Positions 9,402 through 19,921 of a DNA stretch of 64,000 nucleotides are shown here, one piece after another (position 1 is the first letter of the stretch; every line of letters starts with the position of its first letter). This stretch comes from Paraphysomonas bandaiensis (lineage: Eukaryota > Chrysophyceae): NCBI GenBank assembly GCA_965644295.1, contig CBFFRP010000075.1:62001-126000 (forward strand), read 5' to 3'. The notes under the pieces were generated by a model, which saw nothing but the letters and a program-made list of their open reading frames with translations, was not told the DNA's origin and did no database searches. The position numbers were made by a program, and so were the translations under genes.

Positions 9402-12400
9402 TGGCAGCGGATGGAAATTTCACGAATGTCGCCTCAGGCTCAAAGGTACCTCCCTTCGAGGAACTGAACTTCAAGAAATTCAAGAAGTTCTTCACCTCAT
9501 TCCTCATGAGACACAATCGAGCTCATCTTGTCCTCTCAAAGGATAAACCAAGGCACATTCATGATCTAGACTCTACAGTCCCAGCGGGAGCTCATATGAC
9601 TGATGCACAGAAGAAGCGACTAGGCAAAGCGAAGAAACTCTGGAACACCCGGAACGAGACCGCGTACTCCTTCCTGATGGAAGTGTGCAATGCTCACCCA
9701 AAAGCAGGCACAACAGCGGCTCTCTACGAAGGAAGTACAGCAAAAGGGTTACTACAGGCACTGGAAGAGAGATTTCTCAATGTTGAAAAGAATACAGTAC
9801 AGGCAGAGGTCACAAAGTTCAATTCAATGAAGATTACCTCAAGTCAGTCAGGAGCAGAGTTCGTCGACAGCGTTGAAGCCCAGGCCAAGATTCTCGAGAA
9901 TCTAGGTCGTGAAGTCACGGAAGACGACAAGCTCACTCGACTAAAGGAAGGTCTCACAGACAAGAGATATTCCCAACTAGCACACAGCCTGTATACAGCA
10001 AGCGATGTGACATACGCAAGAGCAAGCAGCCTAATCAAAGGGTATGAAAACACATCATTCGGCAAGCATGCGTTGCAAAATTCAGGGGAAGACAGTGTAA
10101 ATCAAGCAGTGGATGACAGTAAATGGAAAGAGCACAAGAGAAAGGGCAGATGCAATAAGTGCAAGAAACTTGGCCACTTTGCTAGGGAGTGCAAGACTCC
10201 AGAACATGTCATAAAGAGGATGAAGGGGACAAGATCACAGAGAAAAGATAGAGATCACAGAAACAGGGGTGATAACAAAACAAAGCTACCTGTGTGTGAG
10301 ATATGTGACATCCCAGGCCATCAGACTAAAGACTGCTTCCACTTGAAGACTGCTAAAGCTGCAGTGGTCAGTTCTAAACGGGGGCGAGACTCTAGAAGGG
10401 AAACGGCACCCTACAAGAACAAGAAAAAACCGCGAGTGTCTGTACATGATTCAGAAGATGAAGCGGGATACGAATCGATGATATGTGTGGAAGAAGAGGT
10501 GAATCTAGCACAGAGCATGTCAGATGTTATTTATTTAGACAGCGGGTGCAACAAGATGATCCTTACCTCCAAAAACCACATGACCAACCTTCAGCGCGCT
10601 GATAGGCAGATGTCCACAGCGAACAAAGGTAAACTGTCAATACACAGTGTTGGCGATGTAGGAAGCTTTAAGAAGGTGTACTACGCACCTGAAGCAAGTA
10701 AGAACCTCGTAGATATGAAGAGTATCACAGATAGGGGCTGTGTTGTGACGTTCGATAATGATGAAGTCGTCATTCGAAATAAGACTACGAACAAGACACT
10801 CATTAGACAGAGAAGTGTTAATGGATTATATCCAGTTCGACTCGAAGACTTACTTCAGCTTGGAGAAGAATCCTCAGCAGCACTTGAGGAGCAGGGGTTT
10901 GATGACCAGCGAATTCTATGGCACAAAAGACTTGGCCATGTCAACTATGATAAACTGACTGAGTCCGACCGCCGAGGCCTAGTTGATGGAATAAATCTGG
11001 ACAAGAAATATTTCAGAAAAAAACACAAAAAAACGATATGCAAATGTAATACCTGCATGCGATCGAAACTCACTAGAAAGAACTTCAGGACTCCACGCCA
11101 GTTGATGAACTTAGACAACAACCCAAAGGAGAGAGGGGTGCTCAGTGCAGATACGATGGAAGTCCTAAACACGCCATCGATGGAAGGCTACAAACATGTG
11201 TTACTATTCAAGCACAGTGATGCAAAACATGTATGGGCTTATGGGTTGAAAAACAAGACTGGGAGTGAAGTGTTAAAGTGTATGAAGGACATGGTAGAGA
11301 CCCAACTTGTCAAAGAAGGATTGCAACTACGACGATATCATGCAGATGGCGCAGGAGAATTAGTAGGGCAACATGTCAGGCAGTACTTACGTGAAACCAC
11401 CAGCACAAGGACTGTACAGGTTACTTGGACTCCACGTGATACACCCGAAATGAATTCGCTATCGGAACGCACTAATCGTACAGTGAAGGAGATGGCTCTT
11501 GCTATATTGCTCGATAGTGGCATGCCATCAGTATTCTGGTTCAAAGCTGTCTTGCATGCTGTATATCTGATCAACAGGTTACCTACGAAGACAACGAAAG
11601 GATACATCTCACCTTTTGAGTATATTACTGGAACTGCACCAGATGTGAGTGACTTGAAGATCTGGGGCTGCAAGGCATGGGCTATCGTGCCGAAGGAGCT
11701 GCGCCGCAAAGAGTGGAAAGAAAAGGGAAAGCCTGGATACTATATGGGTCAATGTCAACAACCTGTTGGACACCAAATATATATTCCAGACCTGAATGCT
11801 ATTATTGTTGCAGTCAATGCACAGTTTGATGAGTCTATTCCAGAGCGTTCACAGGAGTATTTCGACGAAATAGATAATCTACAAATTGACACCTCAGAAA
11901 CAGCAGAGAGTGTAAATGATTATCAGTACCTGGTGGGCCTTAGACATCTTGATGGACACCTGCGTTATGTTACCACCAGAGTGATAGAGAGAAGAGGAGT
12001 CATTGTTGCATATAGGAAACTAGATACTGAAGGAAATACTACCGAGGAGCAAACTCCAATTCATATCAAAGATGTAGTAAAGATGACTCACTCTACAAAG
12101 TGTCAGACCGACAAGTTTAATAGTTTGCGAAATGAGTTGGATCAGACTTGTAATGACAGTGACAATGAGCAGAGGACTCCTGACCGCTCATATCGGGGCG
12201 CATCTTCAACAGGTGGGGCAGATCGAAATCCCAGAACTGAAAAACGACCTCGAAAAAAACGGCACATTGTTAACGTTGGTGTCCTCGGCGATGTCTCATT
12301 GTTTCTTGATTCCTCCAACAGCACAATTAAAGAGCCACAGACGCTGGCAGAAGCAAAGAAGACTCCACAGAGAACATACTGGATTGAAGCTACCAGGAAG

Positions 12401-13918
12401 GAGGTGCACAAGCTTGAACGAAGGACATGCTGGAAGATTGTCCGAAGGCCGAAACACCGAAAAATCATAAAATCTAAATTGGTCTTTAAAGTAAAGCGCG
12501 ACCATCTTGGAAAAATTAAGAAGTTCAAAGTTCGACTTGTGGCGAAAGGGTTTACTCAAGAACAAGGAGTCGACTATAATGAGACATTCTCCCCAGTAGC
12601 TAAAGGTGTATCATTTAGGCTAGCACTGGCACTGGCTCTGCGATACAATCTGCAACTCCGTCAACTCGATGTAGAAACGGCATTTCCGTACGCAGATCTG
12701 GACGAAGATGTGTTCATGTCTCCACCTGCAGGAATAGATATTCCACAAGGCTGTTGTTTGAAGATTCTGAAGAGTTTGTATGGCCTAAAACAAGCGCCTC
12801 GAAATTGGCATTCAATGCTGAAGGACAGTATAAAGGCGATGGTGTATAAACAATGTGTTCTTGACCCATGTTTATTTGTCCTCAAGGGCACTGATACTAA
12901 CCTACACATGATACTTGTGTATGTAGATGATATCATTGTGCTCAGCTCTGACAGCCGTCATATTGAAGAAGTCATCAGCGCTTTTAAGACTCAATATGCC
13001 ATGCAAGATATGGGGGATCTTAAGCATTATTTAGGTCTTACCATTGAGCGTCATAATGGCCAGATTAAGTTACATCAGTCTGCATATGCTAAAGATGTTG
13101 TGGCCAGATTCAATCACTTGTTGTCAGAAAAGAAGAGACGGTGCAAGGCAACCACACCTCTACCACCTGGCCTAAAGTTGTCCAAGGATGCAAAAGAGGA
13201 AGAAACTCGAAAACAGAGAGAATACGTTGATGCATTTCCCTATCAATCTGTTATTGGTGCCCTAATGTATTTGGCAGTGCATACTAGACCAGACATGGCA
13301 TATACAGTAAATCTTCTCTCCCGGTTCACCACAAGACCCACGTACGCTGCATGTCAAGCTGCTCTGCATACTTTATTGTATTTAGACAATACAGTTGATC
13401 AAGGTATCATATTTCCTAATTTCACAGATGAAGACCCTCTATGTGTGTACTCTGATGCAGATTGGGCCGGAGATCTGGATACATGCAGATCCACTACAGG
13501 GTATATCGTATATCTGTGGGGTGCTCCAATTGCATGGCAGTCCAGACTGCAGCCAACAGTGGCTACGTCGACTATGGAAGCTGAATATATGGCTGCATAT
13601 GCTGCAATTCAGGAGATTGTATGGATACGAGGGGTGATGACAGAGCTCGGAATTCGTGGATTTGAGCTCAGTAAGAATGCGTCTCCAACAATCTTGAATA
13701 TGGACAGCAAGAGTGCGATTGATCTAGCTCAGAACCCGGTAAATCATAAACGTTCCAAGCATATTCGGATCAAGTATCATTGGATTCGAGAGCAAGTGGG
13801 AGGCTGTATCGTCAGGCTGAATCATGTGCCAACGGCAGAGATGACAGCAGACGTGATGACTAAAGCCTTGTCCGAGAAGCTGCACTATCAGCATGTGCAC
13901 ACTATGGTATCGCACTAA
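9401..13918 (+). CDS. Copia Gag-Pol polyprotein
   Basis: Uninterrupted 1505-residue polyprotein. In order: Gag (about 15-230); two CCHC zinc knuckles (CNKCKKLGHFAREC and CEICDIPGHQTKDC, about 250-312); protease with YLDSG active site (about 378); integrase with HHCC region (WHKRLGH...CNTCMRS) and DDE catalytic core (ADTMEV, YHADGAGE, SLSERTNR); reverse transcriptase (RLVAKGFTQ, QLDVETAF, LKQAPRNW, catalytic YVDD); and RNase H (SDADWAGD, TSTMEAEY, MDSKSA, KHIRIKYHWIRE). The order protease-integrase-RT-RNase H defines Ty1/copia. No frameshift or stop, and all key residues are kept, so the proteins are probably functional. Gag and Pol share one frame, so the Gag:Pol ratio must be set by proteolysis, splicing or translation effects. 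The protease lacks the common Ala after DSG (here DSGC). Confidence 0.97.
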   Translation: MAADGNFTNVASGSKVPPFEELNFKKFKKFFTSFLMRHNRAHLVLSKDKPRHIHDLDSTVPAGAHMTDAQKKRLGKAKKLWNTRNETAYSFLMEVCNAHPKAGTTAALYEGSTAKGLLQALEERFLNVEKNTVQAEVTKFNSMKITSSQSGAEFVDSVEAQAKILENLGREVTEDDKLTRLKEGLTDKRYSQLAHSLYTASDVTYARASSLIKGYENTSFGKHALQNSGEDSVNQAVDDSKWKEHKRKGRCNKCKKLGHFARECKTPEHVIKRMKGTRSQRKDRDHRNRGDNKTKLPVCEICDIPGHQTKDCFHLKTAKAAVVSSKRGRDSRRETAPYKNKKKPRVSVHDSEDEAGYESMICVEEEVNLAQSMSDVIYLDSGCNKMILTSKNHMTNLQRADRQMSTANKGKLSIHSVGDVGSFKKVYYAPEASKNLVDMKSITDRGCVVTFDNDEVVIRNKTTNKTLIRQRSVNGLYPVRLEDLLQLGEESSAALEEQGFDDQRILWHKRLGHVNYDKLTESDRRGLVDGINLDKKYFRKKHKKTICKCNTCMRSKLTRKNFRTPRQLMNLDNNPKERGVLSADTMEVLNTPSMEGYKHVLLFKHSDAKHVWAYGLKNKTGSEVLKCMKDMVETQLVKEGLQLRRYHADGAGELVGQHVRQYLRETTSTRTVQVTWTPRDTPEMNSLSERTNRTVKEMALAILLDSGMPSVFWFKAVLHAVYLINRLPTKTTKGYISPFEYITGTAPDVSDLKIWGCKAWAIVPKELRRKEWKEKGKPGYYMGQCQQPVGHQIYIPDLNAIIVAVNAQFDESIPERSQEYFDEIDNLQIDTSETAESVNDYQYLVGLRHLDGHLRYVTTRVIERRGVIVAYRKLDTEGNTTEEQTPIHIKDVVKMTHSTKCQTDKFNSLRNELDQTCNDSDNEQRTPDRSYRGASSTGGADRNPRTEKRPRKKRHIVNVGVLGDVSLFLDSSNSTIKEPQTLAEAKKTPQRTYWIEATRKEVHKLERRTCWKIVRRPKHRKIIKSKLVFKVKRDHLGKIKKFKVRLVAKGFTQEQGVDYNETFSPVAKGVSFRLALALALRYNLQLRQLDVETAFPYADLDEDVFMSPPAGIDIPQGCCLKILKSLYGLKQAPRNWHSMLKDSIKAMVYKQCVLDPCLFVLKGTDTNLHMILVYVDDIIVLSSDSRHIEEVISAFKTQYAMQDMGDLKHYLGLTIERHNGQIKLHQSAYAKDVVARFNHLLSEKKRRCKATTPLPPGLKLSKDAKEEETRKQREYVDAFPYQSVIGALMYLAVHTRPDMAYTVNLLSRFTTRPTYAACQAALHTLLYLDNTVDQGIIFPNFTDEDPLCVYSDADWAGDLDTCRSTTGYIVYLWGAPIAWQSRLQPTVATSTMEAEYMAAYAAIQEIVWIRGVMTELGIRGFELSKNASPTILNMDSKSAIDLAQNPVNHKRSKHIRIKYHWIREQVGGCIVRLNHVPTAEMTADVMTKALSEKLHYQHVHTMVSH
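9402..9416 (+). promoter_or_regulatory. Primer-binding site overlapping the gag-pol start
   Basis: Begins TGGCAGCGG immediately after the 5' LTR; TGG is the complement of the universal CCA end of tRNAs, and the following bases should pair with a tRNA acceptor stem. The same bases encode the first residues after Met (MAADG). Confidence 0.6.
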
Positions 13919-13957
13919 GTAGACCTGCTTAGTACAGTATATTCTGATATGTTCATT

Positions 13958-13966
13958 GAGTGGGAG
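13958..13966 (+). promoter_or_regulatory. Polypurine tract
   Basis: GAGTGGGAG lies directly before the 3' LTR and would prime plus-strand synthesis. The decayed copia relic has the same AGTGGGAG before its own LTR (30438-30445, minus strand). Confidence 0.75.
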
Positions 13967-14273
13967 TATTGAACTACAACCAACTCCTACGTGCGTACTT
14001 GAAGTTTGGTAAAGCCAATCGCTAGTAGTTATCCTGTATTCTATGTAGCAATGAAATACAGAATATACATGACTACAGTATAGGAGTAGCTATTACAAGT
14101 ATACAAAGAAACTGAAAATATAGTAGCTGTTAAAGATATGATTTGTAGAACAGAATGTTGATGTTGGTGAATGACGTGGTTCCTAACTCATAGGGCTACA
14201 ACATCATAAACTTACTATATCTCCTATAATATCAATCAGTCAATATTGCACTAACTAAAAGCGTAAATTAATA
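13967..14273 (+). repeat. 3' LTR of copia element
   Basis: 307 bases, indistinguishable by eye from the 5' LTR; followed by the TATAT target duplication. Confidence 0.95.
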
Positions 14274-14408
14274 TATATTGACTGGTGGACTGGTCAAATA
14301 TTCCATCAATAGTGTTTCTGTTAAAAGAGCTCACAATACTATTGCAATATATTGCAATCAATATTATGATAGTCATATAAGAGAAGATTCTCAACTGTAG
14401 GGTGCAAA

Positions 14409-14639
14409 ATGGATATAAATAACCGAGAAATTGATTACAACACTACAAATGATAATGAAGCTGATGTTGACTATGCGACTAAAAATCTTCAGTCAGCTCA
14501 AAAAATTAAGAAACGTACAGATCCACGAGTCATTAACGGTTGCCTGGCATTGGTATGTACTTCCAATACATGGGAACGTCTGTTCAGCCCAGCTGAACAT
14601 ATTATATCAGTGTTGCGCAAAAGTTTCCATCCTACCTAA
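14409..14639 (+). pseudogene. hAT transposase C-terminal remnant
   Basis: 76-codon frame starting MDINNREIDY and ending VLRKSFHP. The segment NTWERLFSPAEHIISVLRKS resembles the hAT C-terminal dimerisation motif (ERLFS-A--I-----R). The catalytic domain is absent. An almost identical frame lies in the second copy at 34470-34700, with Ser/Pro-Ala-Glu versus Ser/Thr-Ala-Lys differences. Confidence 0.7.
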
Positions 14640-15017
14640 TATGCTGTTGTTTCTGAAAGCCATTCGATAGTTATGGCCGGATACTAACATATTTCAATTA
14701 ATTCTGTGGATGAATATTGTGAAGTTGACCTCACCGATGATGGCTCAGAGGATGAGGGCGAGGTGGATTTTTAGTAGCTATATAAGCAGCAGTTGGTTTG
14801 GTTGTCATGTGATCTTAATGACTAATACTAAAAATGAAATCTACGGATGTGTTTACCTACTGATTAGTCATACTAATATATTGCAATACATTGACAATAT
14901 ATTGCAATATATTGTAATTGTATTGTTTGGCCTGTTTAAAAATTCCATCAATACTATTGATGGAACGCTATCTAACAATAGTATTGCAATATATTGTTCC
15001 CTATCCCTGCTTTTCAC

Positions 15018-15933
15018 TACTGCATTATGATGGAAGGCCCAGCCATTCCTTAATGTATTTCTTGTAAAGTTCAGTTGAATTTACTTTGGTAAACAATTTT
15101 ACAGTTTTTGCATAAATTTATTTCTGTATTTAACATTAGTGTTTTCATTGAAGTTTTCATTGACTGTGTGAAACTTTTTTCCTAATAATAATATCAATCT
15201 TATTATTTTATAATACATTTCACACTATATTAGCAATTACAGTGGCTGTATACCTATGGTATGTATGGATATTAAGACAAGACTAACTCTATTTGACCTA
15301 TAGCATGCGGATAACTAAAAACGCTTCATGTGATGGCAGAGGATATGCTCTGGTTAAGCCTTCGTAGTTGTACTCTCACACTTATTAACATGACGTTTCG
15401 ATGACAACAGTATTCGGACCATACAGTCGTTTTTGAGTATATTACGTATGTCTGTAAGAATGAAATCTATACGAATGAACTTTAGTGGTATTGGGCTATG
15501 CAACTTACTTCCAGTATTGCCATCACAGAATTCTATGACGAAAGGAATTGATGCTGAAATAGAAATGATTCAAAGAGATTAGTGGGATCTCGTCAGGGCA
15601 CCATTCGTTTCATTTAGGGAGACATTTCGCCAGTAATAATGCAGTAACAATTCACTGGAGACTTAATGGGACAAGAAGCACAATCCTCCCTCCCTTTCCA
15701 ACAGCTATGCACACAGCGTATACGTACAGTACAGTGCTGTATAACTCCATATGTAAGAATCAGGAGCAGCAGTGTCAAGATGCTAACCCCAACCCCTTCA
15801 AGATACGAATATATTTCAAACTCTCTGCTTTCGTTTTTGAAAATATGAGCTTGAAGGGTCACTGCAGGAAGTGGTGAAGAAGAATTTCAAAATCACTTAG
15901 AACCATAATTTGCATTGGTATAACATACTCATC
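15018..15933. other. Gene-poor sequence before the dNK gene
   Basis: AT-rich without a recognisable gene; the last 250 bases should include the promoter of the deoxynucleoside kinase. Short open frames on both strands around 15614-15862 overlap each other and show no domain. Confidence 0.4.
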
Positions 15934-17020
15934 ATGGCAGCGTACACCATTGACTATACATTCAACAACAGGGTGTTGTCTGTGAAGCCTGTGGATTCCT
16001 TGTATCAGATACTGAGGGCTTCTGTCAATGGAGATAGTGTTCCTAAAGAGGTGCTTAGAGTACTCACAGAGCAGGCGCTGTCTTCATGTGTTGGTGCTTA
16101 TTGTTCTCCTATGAAGGGGAAGAGATGTCCCTCTCCTGAGCTTCCTGCATCACCTATAACGGTGTCGTGCCTATCAGATGATGTGTGTCCTAGCGAGCCT
16201 TTGTATGATATGAGAGTTATCTCTAGACTGCGTGAGATTATCTTCTCTTCAAATAGCATTATGAAAGCATTACCTGCTCCAAAAGAACACCAACCAATTC
16301 TCATTAGCATAGAAGGGAATATCGGGGCTGGTGTGTGACATCCAAGACATATACCTCCAATTATAACTGTATATTTGCAGGAAAGTCGACTTTGTTACAG
16401 TCATTGAGAGAGGACCACCCAGAGTGGACTTTCATAGACGAACCTGTTGACTTTTGGACCGCCTTGAAAAATGATGATGGAGAATCTCTATTCGAGGTAG
16501 TTTTTAATATGTAAAAGTATCCTCAAGTAATGTGTGATTTTAGCTCTACTACCACAACCAGGACAGATGGGCATACACTTTCCAGAATTGTGCTGTTTTA
16601 AGCCGGTACCAACTGATAGAGCAGACTGTTAACAAGAACCGGGCATCTATTCCTGGAAAGCATGTTTATATTACAGAGCGCTGTTTGGAAACTGACTATC
16701 AAGTCTTTGCCAAAAAATTGCACGCAGACGGAAAGCTAGACTCCCTTGAGTTTGACCTTTATGAGAAGTGGATACAGCAGCTGCAAAAGACTTCCACGGC
16801 ACTTGCCGGGGTGATACTTGTCGACACACCGGCTAGTGTATGCGCTGATCGAATCAAGGGACGGAATAGGGATGGAGAAGAGGGCATCCCTCTGGGTTAT
16901 CTTGAGGAACTGGAGACCTACCAAAGTCGATGGATAGACACCCTCCAAGTACCATGTACACGAACTACTACCGTGCAAGATATAGAAGCTTTTGTGGCGG
17001 ATTTGCTACAGCAACACTAA
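15934..17020 (+). CDS. Deoxynucleoside kinase (dCK/dGK/TK2 family) with long N-terminus
   Basis: Exons 15934-16330, 16381-16496 and 16544-17020 give 329 residues; introns are 50 and 47 bases. The P-loop GNIGAGKST (128-136) is rebuilt by splicing of intron 1. Also present: the Glu/Trp substrate region (FIDEPVDFW), the ERC-type variant of the E/DRS motif (TERCLETDY) and the LID arginines (RIKGRNRDGEE then LGYLEELE). It would phosphorylate deoxynucleosides with ATP in the salvage pathway; base preference cannot be read from sequence. Family members are usually 210-280 residues, so the 120-residue extension before the P-loop is unusual. It is Cys/Pro/Ser-rich and does not look like a simple mitochondrial presequence. 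The ATG at 15934 is the first in the frame. Confidence 0.93.
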
Positions 17021-18223
17021 ATGGCATATTCACTGTGTGTTGTATAGCCCTTTGCCATGTGCGTTTGCTCGTCGCATGGAGGAGGAGATGCCCTTAATAG
17101 ATTCGCTGTGTAGAGTGGGTTGAATAGCTCAAATGTGTGCAACAATGTCATGTTTTCGTAGAGAAGACTGCGTATGAATGCGTCTTGTATTTAATTTTTA
17201 CCATTAAGTTATCTATCTTTGTGATACTGTGTAGTATTGTCTAATAATTATTGCAAAATTTCTTACTATTAGTGAGTGAAATCTTCCATTTATTTGCTTT
17301 TTAAATTGTACTCTTTAAATTACGCATTTCTACTACTAAATATTAATATTCTACTGTTATGCACGAGGGGTGTTTTAAATATTGCTTTGATTCATGCTTG
17401 TCGTTTTATGTTAGTACTATGCCTTCATGATAAATGTTTGTAAGGTTTGTTGTGTGTAGTGAAGCTAGAGGATATGTGAACATTACTGTTTTACTCCCAG
17501 TAGTACTCTTTGGTACTAGTATTTACGAACTCATTGTTAAGAGGATTGTATTTTTGCTATCTACTATGTACTCCAGAATTGGCATATATCCAACATTATG
17601 ACAGTGTCATTTCGTATCTGCGGTTCAGACTATTCAAACAGGCCAGATGTCACTTATGAAAGATATGGTGGACACAATACTGAAATATATGCAGTCTCGT
17701 ATATGTAGCGAATGTCGCCGAATTAATCCCCTAGAATCGCAGGGACATGTGCGCATGTGGAGGATTCGGAGAATATCTACGAGCATATTATCGCATCCCA
17801 AGACAATAAAACCGATTTATTTACTTGTCAATGGCCGCTGTTTATCAAGGAAAGCAAACTTAATGGAGGACATGATCACACAAGAGAGCATTTGTCCCAT
17901 TTCTAATTGTTCATAACAATACAGTTCTGTATTCCCTGACTACCGGAGTCATGAAAATAGTCTGGAAGTAACTGTATACATGTGTAGTATGCAGGTATAC
18001 AGGTATTCCACTGTGAGCAGAGGAGTAGAGGGTAGAGGTATATATATACACTGTACATAGGCGTATACCCTACGTATAGATACTTATAGGAGTACACATA
18101 CCTATAGGAGTAGAGGCAGGTATACACAGCAGTGTATATGCATATAGGCTCAGAGTATCTAGTCATACACACACCTGTGATGTCACCTCCTCCACCGGCT
18201 CTGTATACATTTATCTGAGCTAG
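17021..18223. other. 1.2-kb intergenic region upstream of MINDY
   Basis: Mostly AT-rich. Around 17590-17906 several frames read like fragments of protein (for example 17748-17906, ending KLNGGHDHTREHLSHF), but I could not connect them with plausible splice sites; this may be a decayed exon. From about 17975 to 18180 the sequence is crowded with GTATAC, CCTATAGGAGTA and TATATACACTGTACA words close to the MINDY start. Confidence 0.4.
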
Positions 18224-19921
18224 ATGGCCAGCTACAGGCTTAAAGAGATCAGTTTCTCAGGCCGGAGGGTTAAGATACTGTGTCAGAATGAGAATGGCCC
18301 GTGCCCTCTGCTGAGCATATGTAACGTACTGCTATTGAACGGAAGCATAGCTATTCACCCTGATTATGGTGAAATATCTTTGGAAAATGTTATTCAGATA
18401 GTGGCGAATCGCATAATTGAATCGAGTCAGAGTGTTAATGCATCCGAAGAGGTTAAATTAATGCAACAGGAGCGAGCAGGGGAGGTCATTTCTATCCTCC
18501 CAAAGCTTCAGTTTGGTTTAGATGTCAATGTGAAATTTGACGGTGTCGGTAACTTTGAATATACCCGCGAGTTGGACTGTTTTGATGCTGCGGGAGTTCC
18601 TATATATCACGGTTGGATTCTGGACCCCCAAGATCGCGTAACTGCTGAAGTTATTGATAAAATGTCATACAACCACTGTATATACAAGCTAGTGGAGTAT
18701 CGCACTCTGTGCGATGAAATTAAGACAAAGGAAGGTAGTAGTGAATCGAAAGATGGCAATAGTACCTCCAGTATAGCGCTGAGCGCCGCACAAGAGAAGT
18801 TAATGCATGACGGAAGAGTTATAGAGGCATTTCTGAATGATACTGCCTCTCAGTTGACGTACATGGGACTCCTGGCTTTGCACGATACAGTTAGAGAAGG
18901 TGAAGCTGTATTGTGTCATGAGTGTCATGTCTCTGTGATAAGTACATATCCACAATGTTGAAGTGCTATACTATCGTCTGACAATGATAGTATATGCAGG
19001 CGTTCTTTGTACATTCTTCCGCAACAATCACTTCAACACCATGCTAAAGAGAGACGGCAAGTTGTACTTGCTGGTAACGGACCTGGGCTACATCCATGAA
19101 CCCAGCGTAGTCTGGGAGCTACTGGATGAGATCGATGGGTAGGTGTCAGTATGCTTTGTGTATTATTCTAGACCGTCTTATACGTGAGATATATTGAGGT
19201 TGAAGTGCTCAAAAATAGATGTACTTACTAGAATTGCTGTACCAGGAATACGGAACTTATGGACAGCTCGTTCCTGCCGAGTGGGTCCGCTTCTGCGCTA
19301 GATACGTCAAATCAACCTGCTGCTGCTAGTAGCTCCCCAATAATAGGCAACAATATAATCGATCCCGACGTTTTACTTGCCATGCAGCTCTCTCAGGACG
19401 AGAAGAGTAGTGAACCACCTACACAAAATGCAGCAAATTATATCACTGGAGTTTGTGCACCTGCTTCTCGTGTGCCTACTTCTCCTGCTTCAACCAACCT
19501 CGTTCCTTCTCAACCAGAGATGCCGAATGCGAATCCTGATGTTGCGGATAGCTCTGGTGAAATTGTTGATCAGGAGAATGAAGACAGAAGACATGCCGAG
19601 TCGCTTCAGGATGAGTGGAGAGCACAGGAGGCTCAATATGAAGCGGACAGACAGGAGGCCATGCGTTTGCAGCAAGAGATACAAAGAGAAGCACTTCCAC
19701 AAGACGATAACGCGGGTTTCAATATGACAAAACAGGAGGTAGAAGCATATAAAAAAGCAGAAATGGAATATTTTCGACAAAAAAACAGTCAACAGTGTGA
19801 TGTTCGTCTAAGCTCGAATAACTTACAGCAAGGTTCGGAATCGGCATCTCCTGGTCAGAGGGGAAGAATGTACCGCGAAAATCCGGAAGCAAAATCATCG
19901 TCTTCGTGTGTCGTTTCATAG
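18224..19921 (+). CDS. MINDY-1/2-type (FAM63) deubiquitinase with C-terminal CaaX box
   Basis: Exons 18224-18899, 19000-19138 and 19246-19921 give 496 residues; introns are 100 and 107 bases. The catalytic centre is clear: Gln21 and Cys27 in QNENGPCPLL, and His236 in FFRNNHFNTM, rebuilt by splicing. The LVTDLGY and SVVWELLDEIDG segments also match MINDY. These enzymes cleave Lys48-linked polyubiquitin from the distal end. A UIM-like helix (DPDVLLAMQLSQDEK) and a Gln/Glu-rich helical region follow in the C-terminal half, as expected for ubiquitin-binding MIU/UIM motifs. The protein ends CVVS, a CaaX signature whose final Ser would favour farnesylation, so membrane anchoring is likely. Confidence 0.95.

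Larger units (their letters stand above)
9095..14273 (+). mobile_element. Intact Ty1/copia LTR retrotransposon
   Basis: A 5179-base element with two 307-base LTRs that look identical by eye, a single uninterrupted gag-pol frame, a primer-binding site directly after the 5' LTR and a purine tract directly before the 3' LTR. The 5-base duplication TATAT (9090-9094 and 14274-14278) marks insertion into the hAT-type element, which has only one TATAT at that place in its sister copy. Everything points to a recent, possibly still competent insertion. LTR ends are TATT...AATA rather than TG...CA. Confidence 0.96.
9052..15009. mobile_element. hAT-type DNA transposon interrupted by a copia element
   Basis: Terminal inverted repeats begin CAGGGATAGGGAACAAT and end in its complement ATTGTTCCCTATCCCTG. 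An 8-base target duplication CTTTTCAC flanks it at 9044-9051 and 15010-15017, the length typical of hAT elements. Removing the copia insertion and its duplicated TATAT leaves about 774 bases closely matching the copy at 34270-35068. It carries only a transposase C-terminal remnant, so it is non-autonomous. Confidence 0.92.

Noticed and set aside
17647-17916. 89-codon plus-strand frame before MINDY
   Set aside because: No domain, and competing frames in the same interval look equally protein-like; no splice model connects them.
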